Origin: Halisarca cf. caerulea
Taxonomy: Eukaryota > Porifera > Demospongiae > Chondrillida > Halisarcidae
Reading direction: 5' to 3'
Length of the DNA stretch: 64,000 nucleotides
Assembly (NCBI GenBank): GCA_963170055.1
Contig: CAUJGJ010000083.1
Location: 1,775,101-1,839,100 of the forward strand
This document shows positions 19,408-33,194 of this stretch, piece after piece. The notes beneath the pieces are model-generated. The model was not told the origin of the DNA and ran no database searches. It saw only the letters and a list, made by a program, of their open reading frames with translations. Positions within the stretch are counted from its first letter, which is position 1; every line of letters begins with the position of its first letter. A program made the translations under genes and the position numbers.

Positions 19408-22400
19408 ATGGCCGACGATAGCAAGACTTTGATAGCATCATATAGTGTAGTTGCTGCTATTGCTACTTTGGTATATATAACTTCGCTGAATGGAAAATTG
19501 GTATTTGATGACCATCGAGCTATCATAAGTAACGATGACCTGAATTCAAGCAAGACGTCTTTGCAGGAAATGTTCCTGCATGATTTTTGGGGCGGACACA
19601 TGAACAGAGTGGAAAGTCACAAGTCGTATCGTCCTTTTACTGTATTAACTTACAGAATCTTCAACTTTGGCATCCACAATCTAGATCCTTATGGTTATCA
19701 TGTTGTCAATGTTTGTTGCCACGTTGTCGTCTCGCTTCTGTTTTTGATGTTCTGCCGAGTTTGCATCAGTGGATCCAAAGTGTGGGCGCTGTATTGCTCT
19801 CTTTTGTTTTCAGTGCACAGTATTCATACAGAAGCAGTAAGTTGAGCTTAAAAAAATTATGTTCTGCTGCGCAGTCATGCTCGTAAATTGATCTATAATA
19901 TTGTTCCATACAAAGATTAGGCCTACTGCATCCTGGGTCAGCAATATTCCGCAATATTGATTGTACAGGGAGAAATGAAGTGGGGTAATTTGGAATGGTA
20001 GTTCAAAAGCAGTCCCAGTCACAAGCTAATAAATTTTTCTCTTGTTACTCTCCTCGTAAATGTGTAGTTCAGCTATAGTAAGCATGGTTTAACAACTTAA
20101 CCATAGCAAAAGTTAAAGGCCCTTGGGCCATTCCAAGTTACCCAATATCCACTATTACCACACCTTCACCCTCTTGTGTCGATTTCACTGATCCAATGCA
20201 CATAATGACAATACTACAAGATGCTTTATAGTCTTTCCTTTCATACAGTATAATATTATTATATGTACATTGAAACCCTCCAAGGTGAACATCTGATATG
20301 ATCTCCTTCTTCATGCAGGTTGCCAGTGTTGTAGGAAGAGCTGAGGTTTTAGCATGTATATTTTTTCTAGCATCTGTATTATCATATATGAATAGTATTG
20401 GATGGACAAGGCCTTATTTTATTGCTGGTTCCAAATTTAAGTGGCAGTGGATACTTCTAAGTGTTGTGTTTGCTGTGTGTGCTTTATTAAGCAAGGAGCA
20501 AGGAGTCACAGCTTTGGGTGCTTGTATGTGCCTGGATGTATTGTTGCACTGGAAGTCAGTATTTACAAGGTACTAGATCATGTTTTGCACTATGATTTGC
20601 TGTTTTATAAAACTAACCGAATGTACAGTCCTTTTTATATAGGTTAACAACTGCATGTTTTTGAAATATTATGTATGGTAACAGATTGCCAATTCTTCAT
20701 GTGCTTTAGCAAGTGTTCTGCATTACTGGCAGTATACTACACATGTTAAAACTCACATGCTGTCAAACTCTCCCACATTTTGTGAGGGATCAGGCATGCG
20801 TTATATATATCTCATAGTTGTCAGCATATTATATTTAACATTAGCTGTCCAACTGTGACAGTAAAAATAAGTTATTTTGTTAATAGCCATTCACTATCTT
20901 TTTACCTCAACTTTACAGTAATTATTGTAGTTTGACCAGGCAAGTCAATTCCCAGTTTGTCATGAACCCCTTTAAAGATATGTCATGAAAGAAATTTCCA
21001 TTATTTTGAAATCTCTATTCTTACAGTAACATTTATCATAAGTAAGAAAAAGAGCAAGATGAGTTGAACCTTATGGTCCTCAATAAGCACATTTATATAC
21101 ACTGACTATTGTGCAAGTATCAAAAGCAATCACATTGGTGCCTGTGTATGCTCTCCAAAGAGGGATACCCTGGAAGTATGGTTAAAAGATGACATCCTGT
21201 CTTGAAAATTGAGAATTCTCCTACATGGCTTATGATAGATCACATAACCACAAATAGTGGAAATAGAATTGTCATCATAAGCTAAATTGTATGCTGAAGG
21301 GGATGACAACCTGGGAAAACTTTACCCAGCTATAGTAGATCCTACCTTTGTGAGCTCTTTTTTTCTATCTTCAGCTGTGTCACCAGATTGTGGAAGAATT
21401 CAGAATCCTGTTGTAATAGGGAAGGCATACCCATTGATGTATGTGTGTGCCAGAATAACACAACAGAAACAAGAACTTGCCACCTTGGGAGTATTGTTAA
21501 AAGGCTCGGTATGTACAGTACATATGGTCTATGTCTTTGTGACTTTTGTTTCAGAAAATTTGGGTAAATACGTTTTGTTTTCAAAACCAGTTGTACAATA
21601 AATCATGTATACCTTTCTGACTATACAGCTCTAATCCCTTTTCCAATATGCGTACAATTGGGTTAACACTCATTGTACTTTCATATATGCCATAAACTGT
21701 GGGTTTGTGGCGGCATAAATTTATTGTGAATTTATCATTACTGTAGCTTTTTTGGGTATGAGTGGGATATGTGCTATGATTTGGAGACTTTCATTGAACT
21801 ATGGAACCCAACCTATATTCAAGCCAGAAGAATTGAGGGCGTCATTTAATGACAACACAGTCGTGCGGTAGGGAACTTACATTGTGTTATGGTAGTTTTT
21901 TTGGCTCTTTCATTTTTTTCACTTTTTGTGATAGTGTTCTGAGTTTCAGTAACATCTATTCATTGAATGCCTGGCTGTTACTGTCTCCATCAACTCTCTG
22001 TTGTGACTGGTCTCTGGGTTCTGTTCCTCTGGTCACTGAAGTGGCTGATCCTCGAAACTTGTGGAGTATTCTTCTATTTGTTACTTTGCTATCTTTGACC
22101 GTTCACTCTTTAAGAAATGAGAAGAATTGCTTTGAAGTAGGGTCTGGACTCGTGCTGTGTGTTGTGCCATTTTTGCCCTCAAGTGGTTTGCTATTCAGAG
22201 TAGGATTTGTTATTGCAGAAAGGTAGGACTATATGAACATTAGTACCACTAGTTATTAACTTGTGACCCTCGTCTCATTTGCATAGGATCCTATACATGC
22301 CAAGTCTCGGTTTCTGTTTACTAGTGACTGTAGGCTTCAAGCGCCTTTTCTCTTATGAGAAAATAAAAGTATGAGTAATGAAATCATTTTTATAATGTAT

Positions 22401-23797
22401 TCCGATTCATATTTTGGCTGAATTATTTTACTTGTTATATCACATCTCCTTTTCAGTGCTTTCGAATATTTGTAGCTGCCATGGCCCTTTTTGTTTTAAT
22501 CGTTCTAAGCATAAAGACAGTTGTGAGGAATTTGGTGAGAAACAGCAAGACATGCTAAGTTGATGAAAGCCACAAGGGATTTCTCTATTTGTCAATTTCA
22601 TAGAACAAAATGTTAAATTCTCATATTAGACTCACTATATTTCATTGTCTATTGTTCTTCATCATAATTTTTTATTTGCTTGCATGCAGGATTGGTCTAC
22701 AGATTTCCTTTTGTTTGAGTCAGGTGTAAAAACCCTCCCTCAAAATGTAAAGATGCGAAATAATTATGCTATGGAGCTAAAGTCACGTGGCCTAAAAGAA
22801 GAAGCACGAAGCCAGTATAAGGTACGTACAATAATTATTATATACACACATACAGTATGTTGGTCTGTGTAATGGATATGTCCAGTGTAAGTGACTTAAA
22901 GAATAGATTTTTGCATCTACAAAATATAACATACAAATGTAATACAGTGGAACCCCTTTAATCCAGCCCCCTGAATTAGGGACACCCCTCTAATGTGGAC
23001 ACATACCACTGGAACCAAATATTCCACTATAATAAGCCGTAGTACATCTCCAACCCCTGAAACGAGGACACCTCAATAATCAGGACAGTGCTTTCAGGTC
23101 CCAAGGTGTCTGGATTAGAGGGGTTCCACTGTATGTACATATATGTATGCATGTATATATATATATATATAATATTGTATTATTATAATTATAATATAAG
23201 ACAAAGTGATGAGATACATGAAAAAGTGATAAGTAAATAAAGTACTATTGTTATTATATATGATGGTGACACATGCAAGAAACAGGCATGTACAACAAAT
23301 TAAACACTAGATACACACAGATAATCCATAAACTATTATTATTATATTAGATGATACATTGAAAAGAAACAATGCAGTGATAATAATAAAAAAAGTATGC
23401 ATGAAAAAAAATATGCCAAAAATTATAAGCCTATTCTAAGATGTCAGCATACCCAAGAGGGATGCTAGAAATAGGGAGGGACACCAGAACTGAGACTGCA
23501 TTCCCCACCTGAATCGCCATGGAAATCCATTGAATCAGGAAATCGTGCGATTTTGGCTCCCATGTGGACATTCTGAGACGTCTACCGAGATGTCTCAGGA
23601 AGGTCTTTGAAAGAGGGCCAATGGTACCACCAGACTCCACAGCAACAGCTTGAAACTGGTAAAGACGGTCGAGATGTGAGTATTTCTTCACCTTTTCAAC
23701 TTCAGCATGGGCAGCTGCTCCCCCAGGTTCACTGGATGCTCTGTGGAGGTTGGAAGGACAGAAGGTGTCCACACAGGTGGCATCCCACACAAGGAAC

Positions 23798-23862
<65 letters not shown>

Positions 23863-24274
23863 AGATATAGATATATAGATATAGATAATAAAACATTTAA
23901 GATGGATGAAAGATGTAGGGATGCAAAATTGTCAATCGCCTAAAATCACTGGAACAAGGTAGAGTTGTTTGCTGCACAGGGCTGAACAGGCATAGGTATA
24001 GACATGCAGAGGGTTAGGTATACATTTGGCTAGATAGGCATCTGGATGGACATGCATAGGTCTAGACTGGCATAGTGCTAGGCACACATGGGGCTAGACG
24101 GGCAGAGAGCTAGACAGAGGTGGGTTGGACCGGGTACAGTGTGCAAATTCCTAAATCCCGCAGCCAATAATATGAAGCAGGATATATAATATTATTTATA
24201 TATAATTATTATGGCTATATATACAGTGAAACCTCTCTAGCCCGACACCCACTGGGACTTGAAAGTATATAAGG

Positions 24275-24336
<62 letters not shown>

Positions 24337-26124
24337 GTATAACATATAAAAAACATTTAAAAATGGTTTTTAAGATGTAGAGATTAAAATTGTCAATCGT
24401 CAAAAAACATTGGAACAAGGTAGGGTTGCTGGACAGGCATAGAGATAGACATGCATAGGGCTAGATGGACATAGGGATAGGCATACATGGGGCTAGACTG
24501 GCATAGAGCTAGACAGAGGTGGGTTGGTACAGTGTGCATATTCCTTAATCCTGCAGCTAAAATAGTAATGCAGGATGTAGGAATTTGTGCACTGTACCCA
24601 GTTCAACCCACCTCTATCCAGCTCTATGCCAGTCTAGCCCTTTGCATGTCTAGCCCTATGTTTGTCTAGCCCTATGTTCGTCTAGCCCTATGTTCGTCTA
24701 GCCCTATGCATGTCTATGCAAAAATTCCTGTGAGCGCATAGGTATTGCACAAGTATACTTTTTTGAAGGAGATCGCAACGCAAAGGCTACAGGAATGATG
24801 GAAATAGTATCTGTGAAATATTTAGAAACACTTAATGGAAATCACTACGCATGTGGGACATGTCCATTGGCACTTTAATGGCTTCCCAAAGTCGGCGAAT
24901 TTACTGTTTACAAATTGATTTATTTCTTCCCAATATGTAGCAGATTGGCCAATCATCAGCTGTCATACATTTGTGAGACCGTCGTAGTAAACTCATTTAT
25001 CTCAGCATGATTCTCTTCGATAACCTGTGTGCAAACCTATTTTTAATATTACCAGTTGTTTAAATTAAAATATCACTCAAGTCAGCAAGTGTATATAAAC
25101 AGCATGTTCCATGCTGCAACTTTCAGCTCAGTATTGGTTGTTTACTACTGCACATTTTGCAGGCAGCAATGGAGATAGACCCTGACTATGGTGAGGTTTA
25201 CTTCAATTATGGTAACCTTCTGTCAGAGGAAAATAACTACATTGAAGCAGTAAAATAGTGAGGATAAAGGCATTTGCTCTTACTAGTAGTTGTGATGTCT
25301 TTATCATTTGTTTTATGCATGTACTTGCTCATAGTTTTGAGAAGGCTGCTCAGTATCCACAGGTATACCCCAAGACATTGAATAATTTGGCAACTATGTA
25401 TTTTAAGTTGGGTTAGTCGCATAGTGGTTTGAATCAAGTGGAGAAGTTTGATGAACCTGTTATTTCTTATAGGACATAATGATGCTGCTGAGAAATGGTT
25501 CCTTGAATCAATTCGTCTCAATCCAGACCAAGCTAATGTCTACAGTAATCTGGGCAGTTTGTATGGGATGACCAATCGCCCACAGCAAGCAGAGAATATG
25601 TTTAAACAGGCTATTGCTGTTAATCCTAACTATGTTGAAGGATATTTTAACCTTGGTGAGAAAATGGAAGATCTATGTGTGGTGATATCTGTAGTTATGC
25701 ATGTTATTGACAAACAAACATGTATATAGCTTGTCCTAATATTCTGGCATTCTGTCTATACTCATACACTGTTCTGTATACTTTTCTGTGGAACATACAA
25801 TATGGGAGACATAATTTTTATCCATGTTAGGATATCACAACTGGAGAATTGATAATTAGAATACTGCAACATCTGTGTTATTGGAAAAGATGTTGAGTAC
25901 CCTTAGTTTATTGATCATTTGCAGGCACCCTTTTAGTCCAAAACAATCGCCCAGAAGACAGCGAACTATACCTTCGAAAAGCTCTCGAACTAAACCCTCG
26001 GCATACTGGTGCTGCTAATAACTTAAAAGTAGCACTCTATGACAAGCAACTCAAGGAGCAAACTGCCCGGCAACAGCCAATGAAGAGCAATGTCAAAAAA
26101 GGGAAGAAGAAGAAAAAGCAGTGA
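19408..26124 (+). CDS. TMTC: TMTC-family ER O-mannosyltransferase (transmembrane + TPR)
   Basis: Twelve exons join in phase to 689 residues: 19408-19836, 20319-20569, 21375-21508, 21747-21867, 21935-22222, 22287-22368, 22457-22534, 22690-22821, 25163-25257, 25335-25411, 25473-25655, 25925-26124. The N-terminal half is a GT-C-type multi-pass membrane region. FDDHRAI supplies the acidic pair of the first lumenal loop, and HDFWG with SHKSYRPFTVLTYR is the TMTC signature. A TMTC-specific segment has YSLNAWLLLSPSTLCCDWS. The C-terminal part (about 465-660) carries roughly four to five TPRs, fewer than the eight or more of human TMTC3. A lysine-rich tail (GKKKKKQ) ends the protein. TMTCs mannosylate cadherins in the ER. 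Exon 3 is the least certain. The 2.3-kb intron 8 is filled with repeats. I cannot assign the paralogue number. Confidence 0.92.
19979..20160. mobile_element. GGGGTAACTTGGAA element, copy 3 (TMTC intron 1)
   Basis: Left end tggggtaatttggaa and right end ttccaagttaccc are inverted; internal catagcaaaagttaaaggccc matches copies 1 and 2 in the NEK2-like gene. Copies in introns of two neighbouring genes suggest local activity. Confidence 0.7.
22943..23133. mobile_element. Intact CAGTGGAACCCC TIR element (TMTC intron 8)
   Basis: Outer ends tacagtggaacccctttaat and, reversed, tacagtggaacccctctaat differ at one position; TIRs extend for about 25 bp into tccag. A TA at each edge fits a TA target duplication. 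At 191 bp it is the best-preserved copy of this subfamily in the window and serves as a reference for 17516-18055. Confidence 0.85.
23431..23802 (-). pseudogene. LINE remnant, C-terminal polyprotein tail
   Basis: One open frame of 123 codons with FLVWDATCVDTFCPSNLHRA, then a long alanine/lysine/glutamate helix, VAVESGGTIGPLSKTFLRHL and GRR. This is the conserved LINE tail better preserved than at 7990-8555. Upstream RT sequence is absent, since the 5' end abuts a TA microsatellite at 23803, so the copy is 5'-truncated as LINE insertions commonly are. It lies antisense in TMTC intron 8. Confidence 0.8.
23803..23888. repeat. (TA)n then (GATATA)n microsatellite
   Basis: About 40 bp of TA passes into gatata hexamers. 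It forms the truncated 5' boundary of the adjacent LINE tail. Confidence 0.9.
23890..24720. repeat. Diverged direct repeat pair with a long fold-back in the second copy
   Basis: 23890-24180 and 24350-24560 align (shared aaaacattta, aattgtcaatcg, ggaacaaggtag, agctagacagaggtgggttg). In the second copy the sequence then turns back: the arm around 24485-24560 is inverted at 24575-24650, with both arms bearing agctctatgccagtctag or its complement. The right side continues as a short array of 'gtctagccctatg' words. A CAGTGAAACC fragment (24223-24260) and TA tracts separate the copies. Not coding. Confidence 0.65.
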
Positions 26125-26741
26125 CATCTCCCCTCTCAATTTTATTACTGGGATTGCTTTTTAGAAATTTGTCAAGTATATTTTGTTGCATATCCAAAGT
26201 GTACAGTGGAATGATGAATATGTGTGGACTACGACATACCTCAACTCTTTTTGAAGTGAATTTTATGAATAGATACCCTTGAACTTGAAATTTATTTCAT
26301 CTTACTGAAATTTCACATGACACATCTGTATGCAGTGATCTTTTGAAGGATCAAGTGATTTTATGCAAAGGTAACCAGTAGTCCTTGACTCGGCACAATC
26401 CTTCAGGTGAAAATGGCAAAAATATCAATCAAGGACTTCTATAGCATGTTGCTGCTAATATCTTACACAGATGATCATGCATGACATTATTCGTATGTGG
26501 GTAGTAGCTATAGCGTTCAATATATGGTATGTGCACTCACATCTACTACATGCAGTGAAGAACACTATATCAGAGAAACATGTATTCCCTAATTGCATGC
26601 ACATGTTCATTATAATATATAATGTATAATATTTTAACTAAGAAATTAATGTATATATATATATACGCCAATGTATCTAACCTTTGCATGCAGTATACAC
26701 AATGGTAATGTATGTCTAGGGACAACCTATATATAGCTTTG

Positions 26742-26803
<62 letters not shown>

Positions 26804-27816
26804 CATTGCATAGCTAGTTTGTTATGGGGAAAAGCCATTAAGATATATAAGTGGGATCCCAGGCAGGGATTGAAGTTGCTCTGAATGCCAATAATTGGTA
26901 TGATATAGTGAAACCCCTGAAAGTGAAGCACATGCACTTGGCAATGTATAGAACCATACACAATGAAAATCCTCATATTCATTCTTAAAAGTTTCCTTTC
27001 TTTATTTCCTGTACATCTCTTATGTCATATATTATTACTATTAACAGTACAAACCCTTCCAATTGCAACCTGCATGAGTTAGCCTTTTGGTAATATGTCT
27101 TTGCCCCCCCCCCCCCTCAAATATATTGTTTTGCCCATCACTGAAAAGCTGCATCTTCAGCACATTTCATGAAATAAGTGTGACATAATTATTATGATTA
27201 AGTACAAGAATAACTTGAATCACTGGTACTTCATTTTTTTACTTTCAATGGTCAATATGTATTATCTACACATTGTATATGTATGTAGAGTAATACATGC
27301 CATTGGACACAATTGTGATAATATTGTTAATCATGAGTTGTGCACCATGGCCTTAACCCATGCATCCCCCACTTGGCAAACCACTCCTCGAGCTAGCGAC
27401 AATGACAATATGATTATTGTTCATGATTGAGTAATCCATGCAGTACGTGCAGTATGCAATGTTGGAATTGATGCCTGGTTCAATTTAAAAATTATAATGT
27501 CAAGTTGATCCTTGAGTGCTTGATTTTACTATTTGATCTGTATTATTGGGGTGTCACATCTACTAGTTTGATTTGCTAAGAAATGTGGCAGTGGTTTCTT
27601 CTCATGCAATGCAAATATCTTACATTATCTCCTATAGTTTGACCTACCAAAATGTAACATGCATGATAAGTCTATGCTACTTACCCTGATATGCAGCAGT
27701 ATAGGATGAACTCGGAAAATTGACGGTATACCCTCAGAGTATTTGTGTGCATTCATAGATAATGGAGGCTAAGGTTCACTGCAGCATTTAAAGATGTTTA
27801 CAATTTGATGTTTATA
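26125..27816. other. Intergenic region between TMTC and the tandem duplication
   Basis: AT-rich DNA with a (TA)n tract (26745-26802) and a C-run (27102-27115). No gene or intact element recognised. It should contain the TMTC 3' UTR. Confidence 0.5.
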
Positions 27817-30185
27817 TCTGCTGTATTATATGCACACTCATGCACTATTATGGGACAAATTGTCAACCATGAATAATCCTCAAATATTATGTATAATAAA
27901 ATCTTATGACTCCAAATCAGCTGCACATACTGTATGTTCAAGGGGCACAAGGACTCATCAACTTTTCCCATTGAAAGAGGAGTATAAAACAAAGATGCAA
28001 CCTGAGCTCTTGTTTTCTCTTTTTATAAATAATTATTACCTTCCAAACTTTCTACAGTCATCTCCAAACTTTAGACCCATCAAATCATTTTCTTGTTCCT
28101 CCTAATGTTTGTAGATTGATAATCTTGCAATTTTCTTGTAACCCATAGCAACTGTAGATAATAAATCATATCTATTGATTTGCTCCAGAGGTATTGTAAA
28201 AATCTTATCAACTCAGATAAATCTAAAATTCTGTCTTTGGGCAAAACCCCATTGAATTTGAAAAACAGCTAGTGGTGTCTAGGTAACGAAGAGCTTGAAT
28301 AAATAAATAAATGGAACTTTAAATGCTCAGGAACATGATTGAGCTTTGTGGTATTGCAAATTTGAATAATGTTTGTCTTAAATACAAACACAAGTCACTG
28401 GGTCAATAAAATCATTTCGCTAAATATTTCCATGCATGCAGTTTCAATGTTCTGAAAAAGATTTAGCACACTAGCTATTTCAGCTTATACTTAATTCATG
28501 GTGCTGAATTTAAAGTCGGAGCCAGCATGCTGTGTAGATGCTAGAACATATAACAGGTAAATATAACACATGTATCATCAGAGTATCACACACAACCACA
28601 TTCAATTAAATGCTGAAATTCTTGCTGTACTTGGATCACCTAATAACGTACGTATGCACATATGCACTTTTTTTACAGTTTTCACGTTTAGTGTGTGTAA
28701 CTAGTAATTGAATACTAACAGTCTGTTACACAAAGCACTCAATCTTTCTCAAAACCTATACGTTTTTAAGATCTACTGTCCCTAAGTTTTTAAGATCTAC
28801 TGTCCTGGTAAAGTAAAGAAATGACTGCAGATATGCAAAACTTGGAAACTGCATGGCCTATCTCATCTCGAACTATCATTCCCTTCATTGCATGAAGGAT
28901 GTCTTGCATGCAGATAAAGTGACCAAAATACAGTCATCTATAATGAGCAATTTAATTAAGGCCTAAACTATTATCTTTAGCCTATAACTTATGCAATGCA
29001 GGTTAAGGGTTATAAGGGCTGATAAAGGGTATGCCTACGAATTGAAACTGACAGGCATAATATGTAAACCCACTGTTCCTGTGAAAGAAAGAACAACTGG
29101 GTGGAATATTTTGCTTCGATCAATTATAATTGAAGTATCATAAGAACATCACACAATCAAACACTACGTATGTAATATAAGATGGGTGTCCAGCAAACAT
29201 TCTCATATCAATTGCATTGATTCTATTTATATTCCTTATGAGTAGTACCAACAATTACAATGTTATTATAAATCAAACTGTAAATTTTCATTATCAAGGC
29301 AATAAAGAATATTATATAGATTCAAATGCTTATTCTCATCACCATGGCCCTATTGTGTATATTGCGCACTATATGTCAGTCACCTATTATTTAACCTATA
29401 ATTAATCTTTATGATTCTGCATGCTATAAGACTCTGTCTTGTTTGTTTTCTTTACTTAATTTGTTCCACTTTATAAATTTTGACTGCCTTTGTTGTGTGA
29501 GTGCATGTGCATCTGCATGAATTATGTCTACTTGTCTACTAGTCATTTATGCATGACTCCTTTATTAATTGTGCTCTAAGGATGATTAAATAGAAAGATT
29601 ACTGATCAAGGTCTGCAAGCTAAGGCCATTAATATTTTGGATATGACCACGCAGTGATAATTATATATACTACTATACTGTACATATAAATCATACATGC
29701 ACAGACCGGTATACCCTTAGTCATTAGATAGGCAATATAATTATTATATCAGAAAATTTTACTTCAATTATAATATCATAACATCATCACACAATTAAAC
29801 ACTATGCAATATATGCAAGTATAATCTGGATGTCCCATGTATTATAGAAGAAACTTTGGGGAGGATTTTGGGTTGGTTAATTGGCAATATGCCACAAAAT
29901 TACAGTACTGTACTTTCATAAAAAAACTTAATGTCACTTATATTCACCAAAATTTTAATGCTCAATGTCTTCCTAGTGTATGTTTATGTTAGTCACAATC
30001 TCTATAAAAACCGTCAAGATAATAAAAGATATACATGAATATCATACGTGAAAGTATGGTATGTACTCAAAAGTGAAGTGGGCTACAGTTTTATGTAGTA
30101 CCAAATTTACATGCTGTGGATCCAAACTTGTCAATGTATGTTCCAATTCTGCATGTCCCATTTCCTATTCATATACAGCAACATC

Positions 30186-31613
30186 CTACTCAAGACTCAA
30201 GCCTTTTAGGCTACAAAGTGACGATAGAAAAAGATTTGCATCCCTTGCCAACTGAGCAGGAGCACATTCTCTGAACTCTGGAGTCTGAATCACATCAGAT
30301 AAACATGCTTGTAATATGTGTAGTTCTCTGTGACATATACGTTGCATATCTTCCAAGAGAGAGGGTGGAGCATGTGGGTGTGTGCTACTACAACTTAATG
30401 TTTGTTTCTCATTGCAAGAGTGAAGACAGAATTTCTTAAGTGCTTCTGTGTATGATCCTACAGAATACTTGTCCTTCGACTGGTCAATTGCACCACTACT
30501 AAAGGGAACATGACTAGCAATGAGTTTCTGCAAGCATGCATGCCTTGGTTGGCCAACTGTTATCAGCATTTCACAAAATTCAATATAATTCATTCCACAA
30601 TTGGCTCTCAAGAGTACCTAATAAAAGCAAAGTAATAATGGAATAAATATAACCTAAATCGATAGATCATATTGCACATTTGACACCAAAATAAGGCATA
30701 TTCTCGCTTCTCAGACCCTTCCACCATAGATACTCTAACCATCTATGCTTCCACCACCAATCCCTTCTCATGAAGGGGCGGGTTAGTCCACCCCTTTGTG
30801 AAAAGGGATTACATGGTGGTGGAAGGGTCTGGCAAGTAGGGTATAGAATGCTAACTTGACAATGAGCAGACCAGTTGTCCATCACTTCCTTTACATCTTC
30901 TATCTCTTTCTGAACCTGTACAAACATGCAAACAACAGCCTCATAAGAAGGCATCAATATTGCACAGTTGGCTATAAACTGAATAGTATGCATAATCATG
31001 CAGCCAAGTTCTGTATGTCTCAACATGTACGTGTATATACATACACTGAATACAGGATAATATGTTGGTGTAACCCATAAATGCATAGACATGTCTGATT
31101 CACATTGTTGTGCTTTTCACACGCATGAATGTAAACTATGTACATACGTACATGTACAGTATGTAAATTAGGGGTTACTGATGTAGATATTGGAGGATAC
31201 TGGGACACATACTTGCAGAAGTTCTTCCTTCAGAAACCTCCACACATTCTTAACATTCCAAGCATTGCACCAATTGTTGTTGATGGACAGGGTGTCCGTC
31301 TAACATTGCAGCAGTAGTACAGTAATAAATGGATGTGATGTTATCTAGTTTCAATGCACATACATTGCTCATAGCAGAATTAAAATCCTATGCTATATAG
31401 AAAAGACACAATATCACCCACAACTGCTGGACACAATATATGGCAAAATATAAAGCAAAATGTAAAATGTACATACAGTATAGTTGAATACACTTGTAGT
31501 ATATGTATGAAGATACAGGAGCTGGAAGTCTTCAGATCCACTACATACACCTCAGAAAATGTGATGTGCACAATGGTAAACTCACCAAATTTAGAACTTG
31601 ATGGTGCCAGCCA
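30186..31613 (-). pseudogene. Extra copy of JMJD4 exons 6-9 (in unit 1)
   Basis: Exons at 31586-31613 (28 nt), 31213-31299, 30856-30915 and 30186-30617 repeat the last four JMJD4 exons, with the same splice sites and an identical predicted protein. No copy of exons 1-5 lies in this unit. These exons are downstream of the complete gene in its direction of transcription, so they could serve as an alternative 3' end by exon skipping, or be inert. They are not degenerate. 'Pseudogene' here means partial gene duplicate. Confidence 0.85.
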
Positions 31614-31916
31614 CTACAATAGTGAAAAGTAAAAGATTGGCAACAAATATACTCTGTGTCATAAATTTCCATGGGTGAATAATTAGCTTTTGGGAGTCAA
31701 AATGCACAAAACTACTCATTAGCAGAAAACCTTACAAAAGGGTTGATACTAACAAATTTGCTGTATTAGCTTACAATAGTCTTTGTTTAGATTATCATAA
31801 GCATATAAGACAATTATTGCACCGCTCAAGCATACATAGATCCTACAGTGGGCTTCATATAGTTATGTGCCTTGATCCTTGAATTTGATATTGTAATTAG
31901 AGTATGTACAGTACAC

Positions 31917-32018
31917 CAACTTGTGAATGGATGAGAAGATGACCTCTGCAGCCACCAAATTATTATTTAAATTTGATTGTGTCTTAAAAAACCACCTGCA
32001 CTGAAGGATCACTTGTCC

Positions 32019-32072
<54 letters not shown>

Positions 32073-32074
32073 GG
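31917..32074 (+). mobile_element. Truncated SINE with (ATA)n tail (unit 1; repeated at about 37816-37966)
   Basis: Contains gaatggatgagaagatgacc, gcagccaccaaa and aaatttgattgtg, matching the 3' part of SINE family 1, and ends in an (ATA)n tract. The A-box head is missing, so this is a 5'-truncated insertion. Confidence 0.65.
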
Positions 32075-32084
32075 CTTTTTTTAC

Positions 32085-32467
32085 TTTTAGAATACATATT
32101 TAGTTAACATAGTAGTAATATTACTCTTACTATTGTTATACAGTAACTATTTCTTTCCTCCTTATGTATAGTTTTCATTTTTATTATAATAATATAATAT
32201 TTTCTTATTTAAACTGGGTGAACCATTAGCCAGAGGCTACTACTAAGGCCCCCAGTATCCCACACACTCGCGCACACACACAATCAAATTAAAACAAATT
32301 CAAATATTAGTTTGGTGGCTGTGGTAGGTCATCTTCTCATCCATTCACAAGTTGGTAGCATGGGGGTGTAGGAGAAAAAAACCTCCAAATGGCACACAGT
32401 TGGGATGGTGCCCTCTGCTCACAGCTTAACTTCCAGTGCTAACCTACTGAGCCACCAGCACCCCTAA
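32085..32467 (-). mobile_element. tRNA-derived SINE family 1 (unit 1)
   Basis: Reverse-orientation element. On the minus strand it begins aggggtgctggtggctcagt, with the A box tggctcagtagg at 32443-32454, and ends in a TA/AT-rich tail. The same copy recurs in unit 2 (about 38000-38359). It faces the truncated copy at 31917-32074 tail to tail. Confidence 0.75.
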
Positions 32468-33194
32468 AGAGTTCTCGGACTAGTCTATAGAGACCACTAT
32501 AGGCTAGTCCGAGAACTACATACTAAAACAATAAAACAATTCTATTGCACCTCTACATAAGGACTACCTGTCTATAGAGACCACAATATTACTAGGTCCC
32601 CGAAGTGGTCTTTACGTATATACAGACTCTACGTATGTCTCTTCCCTGATAGTCCCAAAATTTCCCAATAAATAAACCACCAAGAAAACTATTATCCCCC
32701 ATGCAACCCCCAATGATAAGTTCTTTCAAATTGTTCTCAATAGATGCATACTATCCAAGAAACAAGCAAAGTGGTTTCATCCAATATGACAAAACAAAAA
32801 CTGTCAAACTACAAAACAATTATTACATCATAGACATATAGAGAAATTCAATGATTGCACAATAATTAGCCAGAGAATATAAGTTCTTATATCCACGAAA
32901 CAAGGCTATCTGTAAAGTTTTGTACTGGAAAATTTCCCGTTGTCCAGCAGACTACTATGTATTATATTATCATAAGAAATTATGTGTTGTTCGTGTACAG
33001 CATCATAAGCAATATTAAAACAACTAATTACTGAGCAGTTTAGCGAGATTAAATGATAGCATCATACTCATGGGGATGTGGATCTGGGCATCCATGCATT
33101 TTGGCAGGTGGATTGTAATTTTTGGCCCAGAGAAGTGAAGTTTGTTCATATGCGCCCATCACAAGTGGTTCGTGTCGAGTGTTAGCATGTGTGA

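Noticed and set aside
21287..21601. 104-codon plus-strand frame in the TMTC gene
   Set aside because: It is out of frame with TMTC exon 3 (21375-21508), which fits splice phases and family sequence in another frame.
29217..29405. Small protein frames conserved between the two tandem units (also 28105, 30061, 31390 regions)
   Set aside because: Identity follows from the recent duplication of the DNA, not from selection; no domains or splice context.
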